From Anthropogastromicrobium aceti (GTDB taxonomy: Bacteria > Bacillota > Clostridia > Lachnospirales > Lachnospiraceae), in assembly GCF_025567095.1 (NCBI RefSeq), contig NZ_JAOQJH010000022.1: a DNA stretch of 62,218 bases; one strand, given 5' to 3'. Below the pieces are notes generated by a model that was given only the letters and a program-made list of their open reading frames with translations, was not told the origin of the DNA and ran no database searches. This document shows positions 26,611 to 33,636 of this stretch, one piece after another. A program made the translations under genes and the position numbers. Each line of letters starts with the position of its first letter. The stretch's first letter is position 1.

Positions 26611-26776
26611 AGGAATCTGGCGCGGGAATCCTCGGCCATTCAATGACCGAGATGAAAGCGCCGCTTGCTTTTATCATACCATAAATCTGCCGAAGGCGTG
26701 AAGCTTTTTTTAGGTACTCCACACGCAAGCGGCGGGGGTAATCCTAATTAAAATTTATTTTACTATCATTTTTGAA
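26611..26776. other. Structured non-coding region, unexplained
   Basis: This stretch has no gene but holds nested inverted repeats. CTCGGCCATT/AATGACCGAG (26631-26640 with 26642-26651) lies inside GGCGC/GCGCC (26619-26623 with 26658-26662). A 10-bp perfect repeat CGCCGCTTGC/GCAAGCGGCG (26659-26668 with 26725-26734) would compete with the outer stem. On the minus strand TTCACG and TATGAT around 26702-26675 could be a weak promoter reading into DUF3783. It may be a small RNA, a 5' leader or a degenerate mobile repeat. Confidence 0.4.
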
Positions 26777-26808
26777 GTTGTCCCCATATAAGTGGGGATA
26801 ACTTTTTT
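26777..26808 (+). terminator. Hairpin with T-run upstream of csoR
   Basis: GTTGTCCCCA pairs with TGGGGATAAC (one G-U) around TATAAG, then ACTTTTTTG overlaps the second arm. It insulates the copper operon from upstream transcription. Confidence 0.6.
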
Positions 26809-26855
26809 GTTATTAAGATAAAAGTGTGGAGCCAAAAACGTTAATGTCCCCATGG
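26792..26855. repeat. Degenerate copy of the GGGGACAG repeat family
   Basis: GTGGGGATAAC near 26792 and GTTAATGTCCCCATGG ending at 26855 form an imperfect inverted repeat. Read on the minus strand the end is CCATGGGGACA, identical to the left end of the copies at 61063 and 61751. It also shares its left arm with the neighbouring hairpin. Confidence 0.35.
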
Positions 26856-26870
26856 CATCACAAAAACCAC

Positions 26871-26899
26871 TTGACAAATACCCTATAGGGGTATATAGT
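26871..26899 (+). promoter_or_regulatory. Promoter of the csoR-copA operon
   Basis: Perfect -35 TTGACA (26871-26876) and -10 TATAGT (26894-26899) with a 17-bp spacer that is filled by the first CsoR operator. Confidence 0.85.
26878..26894 (+). promoter_or_regulatory. CsoR operator 1
   Basis: ATACCCTATAGGGGTAT is a near-perfect copy of the known CsoR site type (ATACCC…GGGTAT). It lies between -35 and -10, so CsoR binding would block RNA polymerase until Cu(I) releases the repressor. Confidence 0.85.
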
Positions 26900-26916
26900 A
26901 AAGTTACTCCAACAAA

Positions 26917-26933
26917 GTACCCCATGGGGGTAT
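26917..26933 (+). promoter_or_regulatory. CsoR operator 2
   Basis: GTACCCCATGGGGGTAT is a second palindrome of the same type, in the leader 39 bp (centre to centre) after the first and just before the csoR ribosome binding site. Confidence 0.75.
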
Positions 26934-26955
26934 ATAAAAATATAGGGAGGGTTTT

Positions 26956-27273
26956 ATGTGTATGGAATATAATGAACAGTCTGTCTGTCCCCACTGTAAG
27001 CACACACAGCGAGATGAGGATCAAAAAAAGCTTCTCCAAAATCGCTTGCGCAGAATTGAAGGTCAGGTACGCGGTTTGCAGTCGATGTTAGAGCAGGACG
27101 CTTATTGCAACGACATTTTGATTCAGTCAGCTGCAGTCAGCGCTGCGCTTAGCGCTTTTAACCGTGAGCTTTTGGAAAATCACATCCGCCATTGTGTGGC
27201 AAGAGATATCCGTGAGGGTAAGGATGAGGTCATCGATGAGCTGATGGGGACACTAAAAAAATTAATGAAGTAG
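26956..27273 (+). CDS. csoR: Copper-sensing repressor CsoR
   Basis: A 105-residue helical repressor of the CsoR/DUF156 family: LLQNRLRRIEGQVRGLQSML and the Cu(I) ligand set C51, H76 and C80 (C-x24-H-x3-C), exactly the family spacing. Copper binding frees the operators and turns on the operon. An N-terminal extension carries CPHCKH (residues 11-16), extra potential metal ligands not found in the minimal family. Two matching operators lie in its own promoter and leader, so it is autoregulated together with copA. AGGGAGG precedes the ATG. Confidence 0.93.
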   Translation: MCMEYNEQSVCPHCKHTQRDEDQKKLLQNRLRRIEGQVRGLQSMLEQDAYCNDILIQSAAVSAALSAFNRELLENHIRHCVARDIREGKDEVIDELMGTLKKLMK

Positions 27274-27323
27274 TGTTAGTTGGGAATTTAAGAACTAGTA
27301 CTACAAAAGAAAGGGGCATGTTT

Positions 27324-29915
27324 ATGGAACAATACAATGTGACAGGCATGAGCTGTGCTGCCTGCAGCAGCAGAGTTGAAAAAGCCGTCTCAAAGGTACC
27401 AGGCGTAAGCACTTGTTCCGTCAGCCTATTGACAAACTCAATGGGAGTTGAGGGCAGCGCCAGTCCGGACAGCATTATTGCGGCGGTTGAGGCGGCTGGA
27501 TATGGAGCATCGTTAAAGGGTGCTTCTGACACAAGAAATGCATCGGCAAATCATGCGGCAGAGGAGGATGCATTAAAGGATAAGGAAACACCAGTATTAA
27601 AGAAACGTCTGATCGCGTCAATTGGTTTTCTGGCAGTTTTGATGTATTTTTCAATGGGGCATATGATGTGGGGATGGCCGCTTCCATCATGGTTTGAAGG
27701 AAATCATGTTGCGATGGGACTTTTGCAGATGATTTTAGCAGCAATCGTTATGGTCATTAATCAGAAGTTTTTTATCAGCGGCTTTAAGAGCTTATGGCAT
27801 CGTGCACCAAACATGGATACACTTGTTGCACTTGGTTCAATGGCATCATTTGTATGGAGTGTCATTGCACTGTTTTTGATGACAGATGCGCAGCTTCATG
27901 GAGATATGGAAGGTGTAATGCGCTACATGGACGAGTTCTATTTTGAATCAGCTGCCATGATTCTTACACTGATCACAGTCGGAAAGATGCTTGAAGCGCG
28001 CTCAAAGGGAAAGACAACAGATGCCCTAAAGAGTCTGATGAAGCTTGCACCAAAGCAGGCTACACTGATCATAGATGGAAAAGAAAACGTTGTGCCGATT
28101 GAACAGGTAAAAAAAGGTGATATTTTTGCAGTTCGTCCGGGAGAAAGCATTCCAGTGGATGGCATTGTCACTGAGGGAAATAGTGCTGTCAATGAGGCTG
28201 CATTGACAGGAGAAAGTATTCCTGTAGATAAAGCACCTGGCGATCTTGTATCAGCAGCGACAATTAACCAGTCTGGTTATCTTCGCTGTGAGGCATCACG
28301 TGTAGGTGATGATACGACGCTCTCTCAGATCATCAAGATGGTCAGCGATGCGGCAGCAACAAAGGCACCAATCGCAAAAGTGGCAGACAAGGTTTCAGGT
28401 GTATTTGTACCAGTTGTTATCAGCATTTCACTTGTGACTCTTCTTGTCTGGCTGCTTCTTGGAAAGGACTTTGCATATGCGCTGGCAAGAGGCATTTCTG
28501 TATTAGTAATTAGCTGTCCATGTGCGCTTGGCCTTGCGACTCCTGTTGCGATCATGGTTGGAAACGGACTCGGTGCGAAAAACGGAATCTTGTTCAAGAC
28601 AGCAGTATCACTTGAGGAAACCGGGAAGATCCAGATTGTTGCGCTTGATAAGACAGGAACCATTACAAATGGAACACCGAAGGTAACTGATATTGTTCCG
28701 GCAGATGGCATTTCACAAGATGAGCTGCTTCGCCTTGCGTTTGCATTAGAGGCAAAGAGTGAGCATCCGCTTGCAAAGGCAATTGTTGAGGAAGGAAAAA
28801 GTAAGGGTCTTGATACTGCTTCATTGCAGGCAGATAATTTTACTGCTCTTGTGGGAAATGGACTCGAGGGAAGCGTAGAAGGAGCACAGCTTCTTGGCGG
28901 AAGTGTATCGTTTATCTCTGGTAGAGTAACCATATCAAAGGCTGACAGACAAAGGGCTGCTTTGCTTGCTGAGAGTGGAAAGACACCTCTTTTATTCGCG
29001 AGGGATAAGAAGTTTTTGGGAATCATTGCTGTAGCTGATACGATCAAGGAGGATAGTCCGAAAGCCATCCGTGAGCTTCAAAATATGGGTATCCGCGTTG
29101 TTATGCTGACTGGCGATAATGAACGCACAGCCCGTGCGATTGGTGCACAGGCTGGTGTAGATGAGGTAATCGCAGGAGTTCTCCCAGAAGGAAAAGAGCA
29201 GGTGATTCGTGCTCTTAAAGAAAAGGGAAAGACAGCAATGGTAGGTGATGGCATCAACGATGCACCGGCACTGACACGCGCCGATATAGGAATTGCAATA
29301 GGAGCAGGTGCAGATGTAGCAATTGATGCAGCCGATGTTGTGCTGATGAAGAGTAACTTAACTGATGTGGCAGCAGCAGTTCGCTTAAGCCGTGCATCAC
29401 TTCGCAATATTCACGAGAACCTCTTCTGGGCATTTATATACAATATCATCGGAATCCCGCTTGCAGCAGGTGTGTATGCGCACTGGGGACTGCTATTAAA
29501 TCCGATGTTTGGTGCAGCAGCAATGAGTCTTTCAAGCTTTTGCGTTGTATCAAATGCACTGCGGCTTAATTTCTGCCGTCTGCATGACGCAAGTCATGAC
29601 AGAAAAAGAAAAAAACATATAATTGAAGGCTGCCTGATCGAAAAGAAAGAAACACCAGATGAATTTTCAGGTGCAATAGATGGGCAGGGAAAGGAAGAAA
29701 AAACTATGACAAAGACAATGAAAATCGAAGGAATGATGTGTGGACACTGCGAGAAGCGTGTAAAGAAGGCATTAGAGGCAGTGGCTGGTGTAGAGAGCGC
29801 AGTTGTAAGCCACGAGGCAGGTACAGCAGTTGTGACACTGAGCAGTGAGGTTGCAAATGATGTATTGAAGAAGGCTGTTGAAGACCAGGATTATACCGTT
29901 AAGGGAATCGAATAA
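27324..29915 (+). CDS. copA: Cu(I)-exporting P1B-type ATPase with fused C-terminal CopZ-like domain
   Basis: The 863-residue P-type ATPase carries an N-terminal heavy-metal domain (GMSCAAC, C11/C14), membrane helices, the transduction motif TGES, the ion-site C398-P-C400, phosphorylated D442 in DKTGT, and GDGINDAPAL. It pumps Cu+ out of the cytoplasm. Unusually, after the last helices and a charged linker of roughly 40 residues comes a second heavy-metal domain (GMMCGHC) at about 795-863, the size of a free CopZ chaperone. The ATG at 27324 has AAGGGG at 7-nt spacing; one at 27318 is too close. The gene follows csoR by 50 bp under copper-responsive control. Confidence 0.93.
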   Translation: MEQYNVTGMSCAACSSRVEKAVSKVPGVSTCSVSLLTNSMGVEGSASPDSIIAAVEAAGYGASLKGASDTRNASANHAAEEDALKDKETPVLKKRLIASIGFLAVLMYFSMGHMMWGWPLPSWFEGNHVAMGLLQMILAAIVMVINQKFFISGFKSLWHRAPNMDTLVALGSMASFVWSVIALFLMTDAQLHGDMEGVMRYMDEFYFESAAMILTLITVGKMLEARSKGKTTDALKSLMKLAPKQATLIIDGKENVVPIEQVKKGDIFAVRPGESIPVDGIVTEGNSAVNEAALTGESIPVDKAPGDLVSAATINQSGYLRCEASRVGDDTTLSQIIKMVSDAAATKAPIAKVADKVSGVFVPVVISISLVTLLVWLLLGKDFAYALARGISVLVISCPCALGLATPVAIMVGNGLGAKNGILFKTAVSLEETGKIQIVALDKTGTITNGTPKVTDIVPADGISQDELLRLAFALEAKSEHPLAKAIVEEGKSKGLDTASLQADNFTALVGNGLEGSVEGAQLLGGSVSFISGRVTISKADRQRAALLAESGKTPLLFARDKKFLGIIAVADTIKEDSPKAIRELQNMGIRVVMLTGDNERTARAIGAQAGVDEVIAGVLPEGKEQVIRALKEKGKTAMVGDGINDAPALTRADIGIAIGAGADVAIDAADVVLMKSNLTDVAAAVRLSRASLRNIHENLFWAFIYNIIGIPLAAGVYAHWGLLLNPMFGAAAMSLSSFCVVSNALRLNFCRLHDASHDRKRKKHIIEGCLIEKKETPDEFSGAIDGQGKEEKTMTKTMKIEGMMCGHCEKRVKKALEAVAGVESAVVSHEAGTAVVTLSSEVANDVLKKAVEDQDYTVKGIE
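29691..29708 (+). promoter_or_regulatory. Internal ribosome binding site and ATG for a free CopZ inside copA
   Basis: AAGGAAG (29691-29697) lies 8 nt before an in-frame ATG at 29706. Initiation there would give a 69-residue copper chaperone (MTKTMKIEGMMCGHC…) ending with copA at 29915, exactly the usual length of CopZ. Good spacing inside a coding region suggests real use, but this is inference. Confidence 0.4.
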
Positions 29916-29934
29916 TATTAACGAACCTTGAGGC

Positions 29935-30150
29935 NNNNNNNNNNNNNNNNNNNNNNNNNNNNNNNNNNNNNNNNNNNNNNNNNNNNNNNNNNNNNNNNNN
30001 NNNNNNNNNNNNNNNNNNNNNNNNNNNNNNNNNNNNNNNNNNNNNNNNNNNNNNNNNNNNNNNNNNNNNNNNNNNNNNNNNNNNNNNNNNNNNNNNNNNN
30101 NNNNNNNNNNNNNNNNNNNNNNNNNNNNNNNNNNNNNNNNNNNNNNNNNN
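29935..30150. other. Assembly gap (216 Ns)
   Basis: A run of N follows 19 bp after copA. Any copA terminator and the upstream promoter elements of the next operon are hidden. The true gap length may differ from the run of N. Confidence 0.98.
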
Positions 30151-30160
30151 ACTTTTTCTG

Positions 30161-30166
30161 TATAAT
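30161..30166 (+). promoter_or_regulatory. -10 box of the LplABC-GH5-TCS operon
   Basis: A perfect TATAAT lies 11 bases after the gap, about 55 bp before the start codon. The -35 box and any operator would fall within the Ns. Confidence 0.55.
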
Positions 30167-30220
30167 GAGGATACATTAAAGAACTTGAGCAGCTCAATCA
30201 AAATGTACGGAGGTATGAAT

Positions 30221-31672
30221 ATGAAGAAAAAAATGTCATTTGTTATGGCCGGTATGATGGCGGTTTCATCAATGTCGCTTGGTTCAGTGGCAACTTTTGC
30301 AGAGGAGCCGTATACGGTAAAAATCGTCTGTGTTGGAGATGCAACAACAGAAGCGTGCGAAGAGGTATCCAAGGCGGTTTCTGAAATCACAATGGAAAAA
30401 TACGGTGTAAACGTAGAATTGGTTCGTCTAAGCTATGGATCCTTCCAGCAGGAGGTTAATTTGATGCTTGCATCTGGTGAAAAGCTTGACCTGTTTCCAA
30501 ACTTCTCCTTTACCACAATGTCAGCTTCTGCAACTGGACAGATCATCCCGCTTGATGATCTTCTTGCAGAATATGGTCAGGATATCCTAGATGTTGTTCC
30601 AGAGGAGGACTGGGGTGTAGAGACCTTCGGTGGACAGATTTATGCGGTTCCAAACGGAAAGGAACATGCTGAGGGCTTTGGCTTTGTCTGCAGAACCGAT
30701 ATGTTGGAAGCACTTGACTACGATATCGATTCGATCAAGACAGATGATGATGTAGAAGGGTTGCTGGCAGCAGTAAAAGAAAAGTATCCAGATGTTTACC
30801 CACTGGTTTCAGATAATGGACAGATGTCCTACTATATGGGACATAAGGATGATCTGGGCGGAGACTTCGGCGTACTCGTTGACTGTATAGAGGAAAACTA
30901 TACAATTGAAAACTGGTATGAATCTGATGAATTTTATAAGCTTGCTGAGAGAAGATACAACTGGGCACAGGCAGGCTACATTATGCCAGATGCAGAGACA
31001 AATACACAGAATGCGTATGATCTGATCGGTGCAGGAAAGGCATTTGGCTATTATGGCAATACAAAGCCGGGTATTGAGAATGAGTGGGCAAGAAAGGCCG
31101 GAGTCGAGATGACAATGATTGAGATTACCAGTCCTTACAGAACGTCTTCGACTGGTATGAATTGCTGGTTTATTGCACATAATTCTGAGCAGCCTGACAA
31201 GGCGATGATGGTATTGAATGAGATGAGATGCAATCCTGAGGTCAGTGAGCTGGTAATCAATGGTATCGAAGGTGAGCATTACGTAAAGAACGGTGATGTT
31301 TTGACATATCCAGAGGGAGTTGATGCTTCTAATACAACCTATTCCTCAGCAGGCTGGGTATGGCCGAATGAGTTTATCTCCACTCCGTGGGAAGCAGATG
31401 GTCCAGATATCTGGAAGGATACCGAAGCGTTCAACGATATTGCACTGTTGTCTGTTGCATTTGGCTTTAATTGGAATAGTGAAGATGTTATGACAGAGAT
31501 TACTGCATGTTCGAATGTAAAAGCAAAATATGAAAACGCACTCCTTTGTGGTGCACTTGATCCTGCTACTACAATTCCGAAGTTTGTTGAAGAACTGAAG
31601 GATGCGGGCGTTGATGATATTATAGCTGAAAAGCAGCGTCAGCTGGATGAATGGCGCAGTGAGCAGAATTGA
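30221..31672 (+). CDS. ABC transporter substrate-binding protein (family 1, DUF3502 type)
   Basis: A 483-residue binding protein. Core features are LMLASGEKLDLFPNFSF, QIYAVPNGKEHAEGFGFVCRTDMLEALDYD and a C-terminal DUF3502-like tail in which AFGFNWNSEDVMTEI and LCGALDPATTIPKFVEELKDAG precede IIAEKQRQLDEW. The signal peptide MKKKMSFVMAGMMAVSSMS…TFAEEP has a type I site and no lipobox cysteine. The ATG at 30221 is 7 nt after GGAGG; the one at 30215 is too close. First gene of an operon with two permeases, a GH5 enzyme and a two-component system. Confidence 0.88.
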   Translation: MKKKMSFVMAGMMAVSSMSLGSVATFAEEPYTVKIVCVGDATTEACEEVSKAVSEITMEKYGVNVELVRLSYGSFQQEVNLMLASGEKLDLFPNFSFTTMSASATGQIIPLDDLLAEYGQDILDVVPEEDWGVETFGGQIYAVPNGKEHAEGFGFVCRTDMLEALDYDIDSIKTDDDVEGLLAAVKEKYPDVYPLVSDNGQMSYYMGHKDDLGGDFGVLVDCIEENYTIENWYESDEFYKLAERRYNWAQAGYIMPDAETNTQNAYDLIGAGKAFGYYGNTKPGIENEWARKAGVEMTMIEITSPYRTSSTGMNCWFIAHNSEQPDKAMMVLNEMRCNPEVSELVINGIEGEHYVKNGDVLTYPEGVDASNTTYSSAGWVWPNEFISTPWEADGPDIWKDTEAFNDIALLSVAFGFNWNSEDVMTEITACSNVKAKYENALLCGALDPATTIPKFVEELKDAGVDDIIAEKQRQLDEWRSEQN

Positions 31673-31708
31673 TAACGCTTAAGATGCTCTGAATAGTAGC
31701 TTTTTACA

Positions 31709-31748
31709 CAGACGATGTTGCCATTTGTGCAGCATCGTCTGCTTATTT
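31709..31748 (+). terminator. Hairpin between binding protein and LplB-type permease
   Basis: CAGACGATGTTGC (31709-31721) pairs with GCAGCATCGTCTG (31729-31741), 13 bp with one G-U, followed by CTTATTT. The weak T-run suggests partial termination or a 3'-end stabiliser. Confidence 0.65.
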
Positions 31749-31774
31749 CAGGATTGAGAAAGGATGTGCAGGCT

Positions 31775-32698
31775 ATGGCTAGGGTGAAACATGCAAAAAT
31801 AAAAATGAAGAGATTTCTCCCAATCTATCTGATGATGGTTCCAGGTTTTCTCTATCTGATCATCAATAATTATATTCCAATGTTTGGCATTATTGTCGCC
31901 TTCAAAAATTATAATTATTCATTGGGGATTTTCGGGAGCAAATGGAACGGACTGAAGAATTTTAAATTTTTATTTAAGACAAAAGATGCCTTTACAATTA
32001 CGAGAAATACCCTCATGTATAATGCGGTATTTATTATTCTTGGCAATTCCCTTGGCATTTTGATTGCCATTTTACTGAATGAAATTCAGAGTAAAATGGC
32101 GAAGAAAACCTATCAGACCATTATTCTTCTTCCGTTTCTACTTTCGATTGTGATTGTAAGCTATATTGTATACGGTATTTTTAGTACAGAATTCGGTATT
32201 GCCAATCATATGCTTACCTCTCTTGGAAAGGATCGGATATCTTGGTATTCAACTCCAAAATATTGGCCATTTATTTTGACATTTATTAACCTGTGGAAAA
32301 ACATGGGATATAATACAGTTTTGTATTATGCTACATTGATTGGAATTGATGTCAGCTATTACGAGGCAGCTGTGGTGGATGGCGCCTCTAGATGGCAGAG
32401 AATCCGGTACATCACGATCCCTTCTCTGATTCCGACCATCACGATTATGGTATTGATGGCAATTTCCAGAATCTTCTATTCTGATTTCGGCTTATTTTAT
32501 CAGGTACCGTTAAACAGCGGACCGCTTATTGATGTGACTAATACCATTGATACATATGTATACCGAGGACTTCGTGAAAATAGTAATATTGGTATGTCTG
32601 CGGCAGCTGGTTTGTATCAGTCGGTTGTCGGATTTATTATGGTAATTGCAGCGAATACACTAGTCAAACGTATGGGCAATGGCAATGAATTGTTTTAA
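31775..32698 (+). CDS. Sugar ABC transporter permease, LplB type
   Basis: The 307-residue CUT1 permease shows FLPIYLMMVPGFLYLIINNYIPMFG, VAFKNYNYSLGIFGSKWNGL and the EAA loop SYYEAAVVDGASRWQRIRYI. The start at 31775 (AAAGGA 10 nt upstream) is preferred over 31715, which would place the protein start inside the intercistronic hairpin. About six helices. Partner of the next gene. Confidence 0.9.
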   Translation: MARVKHAKIKMKRFLPIYLMMVPGFLYLIINNYIPMFGIIVAFKNYNYSLGIFGSKWNGLKNFKFLFKTKDAFTITRNTLMYNAVFIILGNSLGILIAILLNEIQSKMAKKTYQTIILLPFLLSIVIVSYIVYGIFSTEFGIANHMLTSLGKDRISWYSTPKYWPFILTFINLWKNMGYNTVLYYATLIGIDVSYYEAAVVDGASRWQRIRYITIPSLIPTITIMVLMAISRIFYSDFGLFYQVPLNSGPLIDVTNTIDTYVYRGLRENSNIGMSAAAGLYQSVVGFIMVIAANTLVKRMGNGNELF

Positions 32699-32715
32699 AG
32701 GAAGGGTGGAAATTT

Positions 32716-33603
32716 ATGGTAGAAAAAAATAAAATGTTTCAGCTTTTTGCAAATTTGTTCATGTGCATCCTCTGCGTTCTGTGTATTTTGCCATTCATGC
32801 TTCTGTTTGCATCTTCTCTTACCAATGAGAGAACGCTGATTCAGGATGGATATCGGTTTTTTACAACGAAAATAGACTTTGCAGCATATAAATACATTTT
32901 TGTTGATACCGATTCGATTCTCAGAGGATATGGTGTTTCCGTACTGGTTACAGTAGTAGGAACAGTAACCAATTTGGTGATTACTACATTATTTGCGTAT
33001 CCGCTCTCCATGAAGGAGCTGCCTGGAAGAAGATTTCTCTCTTTTTTCTTGTTCTTTACGATGCTTTTTAATGGAGGACTGATTCCTACTTATATTATGT
33101 GGACGCAGTTCTTCAAAATCAAGAATACGATTTGGGCGCTCCTGATTCCGAATCTTTTGATGGGTGCATTTTATGTAATTATGTTGAGAACGTATTTTAC
33201 AAGCAGTATTCCTGGAGAAACCATTGATGCAGCCCGTATAGACGGTGCATCAGAGGTCCGTATTTTAGGAAAAATTGTACTGCCGATGTCAAAGCCCATT
33301 CTCTCAACTCTTGCACTATTTGTTGGACTGAACTATTGGAATGACTGGGTAAATGGTATGTACTATATCAACGATGATAAGTATTACAGCATTCAGCTTC
33401 TGTTGAACAGAATGTTATTAGATACACAGTTTTTGATGTCCAATGCGAACAATAAGTATGGTAATATAGATACATCACAGCTACCCTCCACAGGTATTAA
33501 AATGGCGATTGCCGTTATGGGTGTATTGCCGGTGTTAATTGTATATCCGTTTTTACAAAAATATTTGGTAAAGGGTATTACGATTGGCGCGGTAAAGGGC
33601 TAA
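32716..33603 (+). CDS. Sugar ABC transporter permease, LplC type
   Basis: A 295-residue CUT1 permease with MLFNGGLIPTYIMWTQFFKI, the EAA loop ETIDAARIDGASEVRILGKI and the family C-terminus FLQKYLVKGITIGAVKG. AAGGAAGGG precedes the start, 17 bp after the LplB gene. It completes the importer; an ATPase is not encoded here. Confidence 0.9.
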   Translation: MVEKNKMFQLFANLFMCILCVLCILPFMLLFASSLTNERTLIQDGYRFFTTKIDFAAYKYIFVDTDSILRGYGVSVLVTVVGTVTNLVITTLFAYPLSMKELPGRRFLSFFLFFTMLFNGGLIPTYIMWTQFFKIKNTIWALLIPNLLMGAFYVIMLRTYFTSSIPGETIDAARIDGASEVRILGKIVLPMSKPILSTLALFVGLNYWNDWVNGMYYINDDKYYSIQLLLNRMLLDTQFLMSNANNKYGNIDTSQLPSTGIKMAIAVMGVLPVLIVYPFLQKYLVKGITIGAVKG

Positions 33604-33636
33604 GTAGCTTTTAAACGAGAAAGGAATGGGAAAAAT

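Noticed and set aside
26985..26999. CTGTCCCCACTG inside csoR as another GGGGACAG repeat copy
   Set aside because: It encodes the CPHC residues of CsoR and lacks the inverted partner end, so it is probably coincidence.
28325..29068. Long open frame on the minus strand inside copA
   Set aside because: It is a shadow of the copA reading frame: low-complexity Ser/Ala/Pro translation, no ribosome binding site and no family resemblance.
29772..30390. Open frames running across the N gap
   Set aside because: They exist only because unknown bases contain no stop codons; flanking parts are antisense to copA or to the binding-protein signal peptide.
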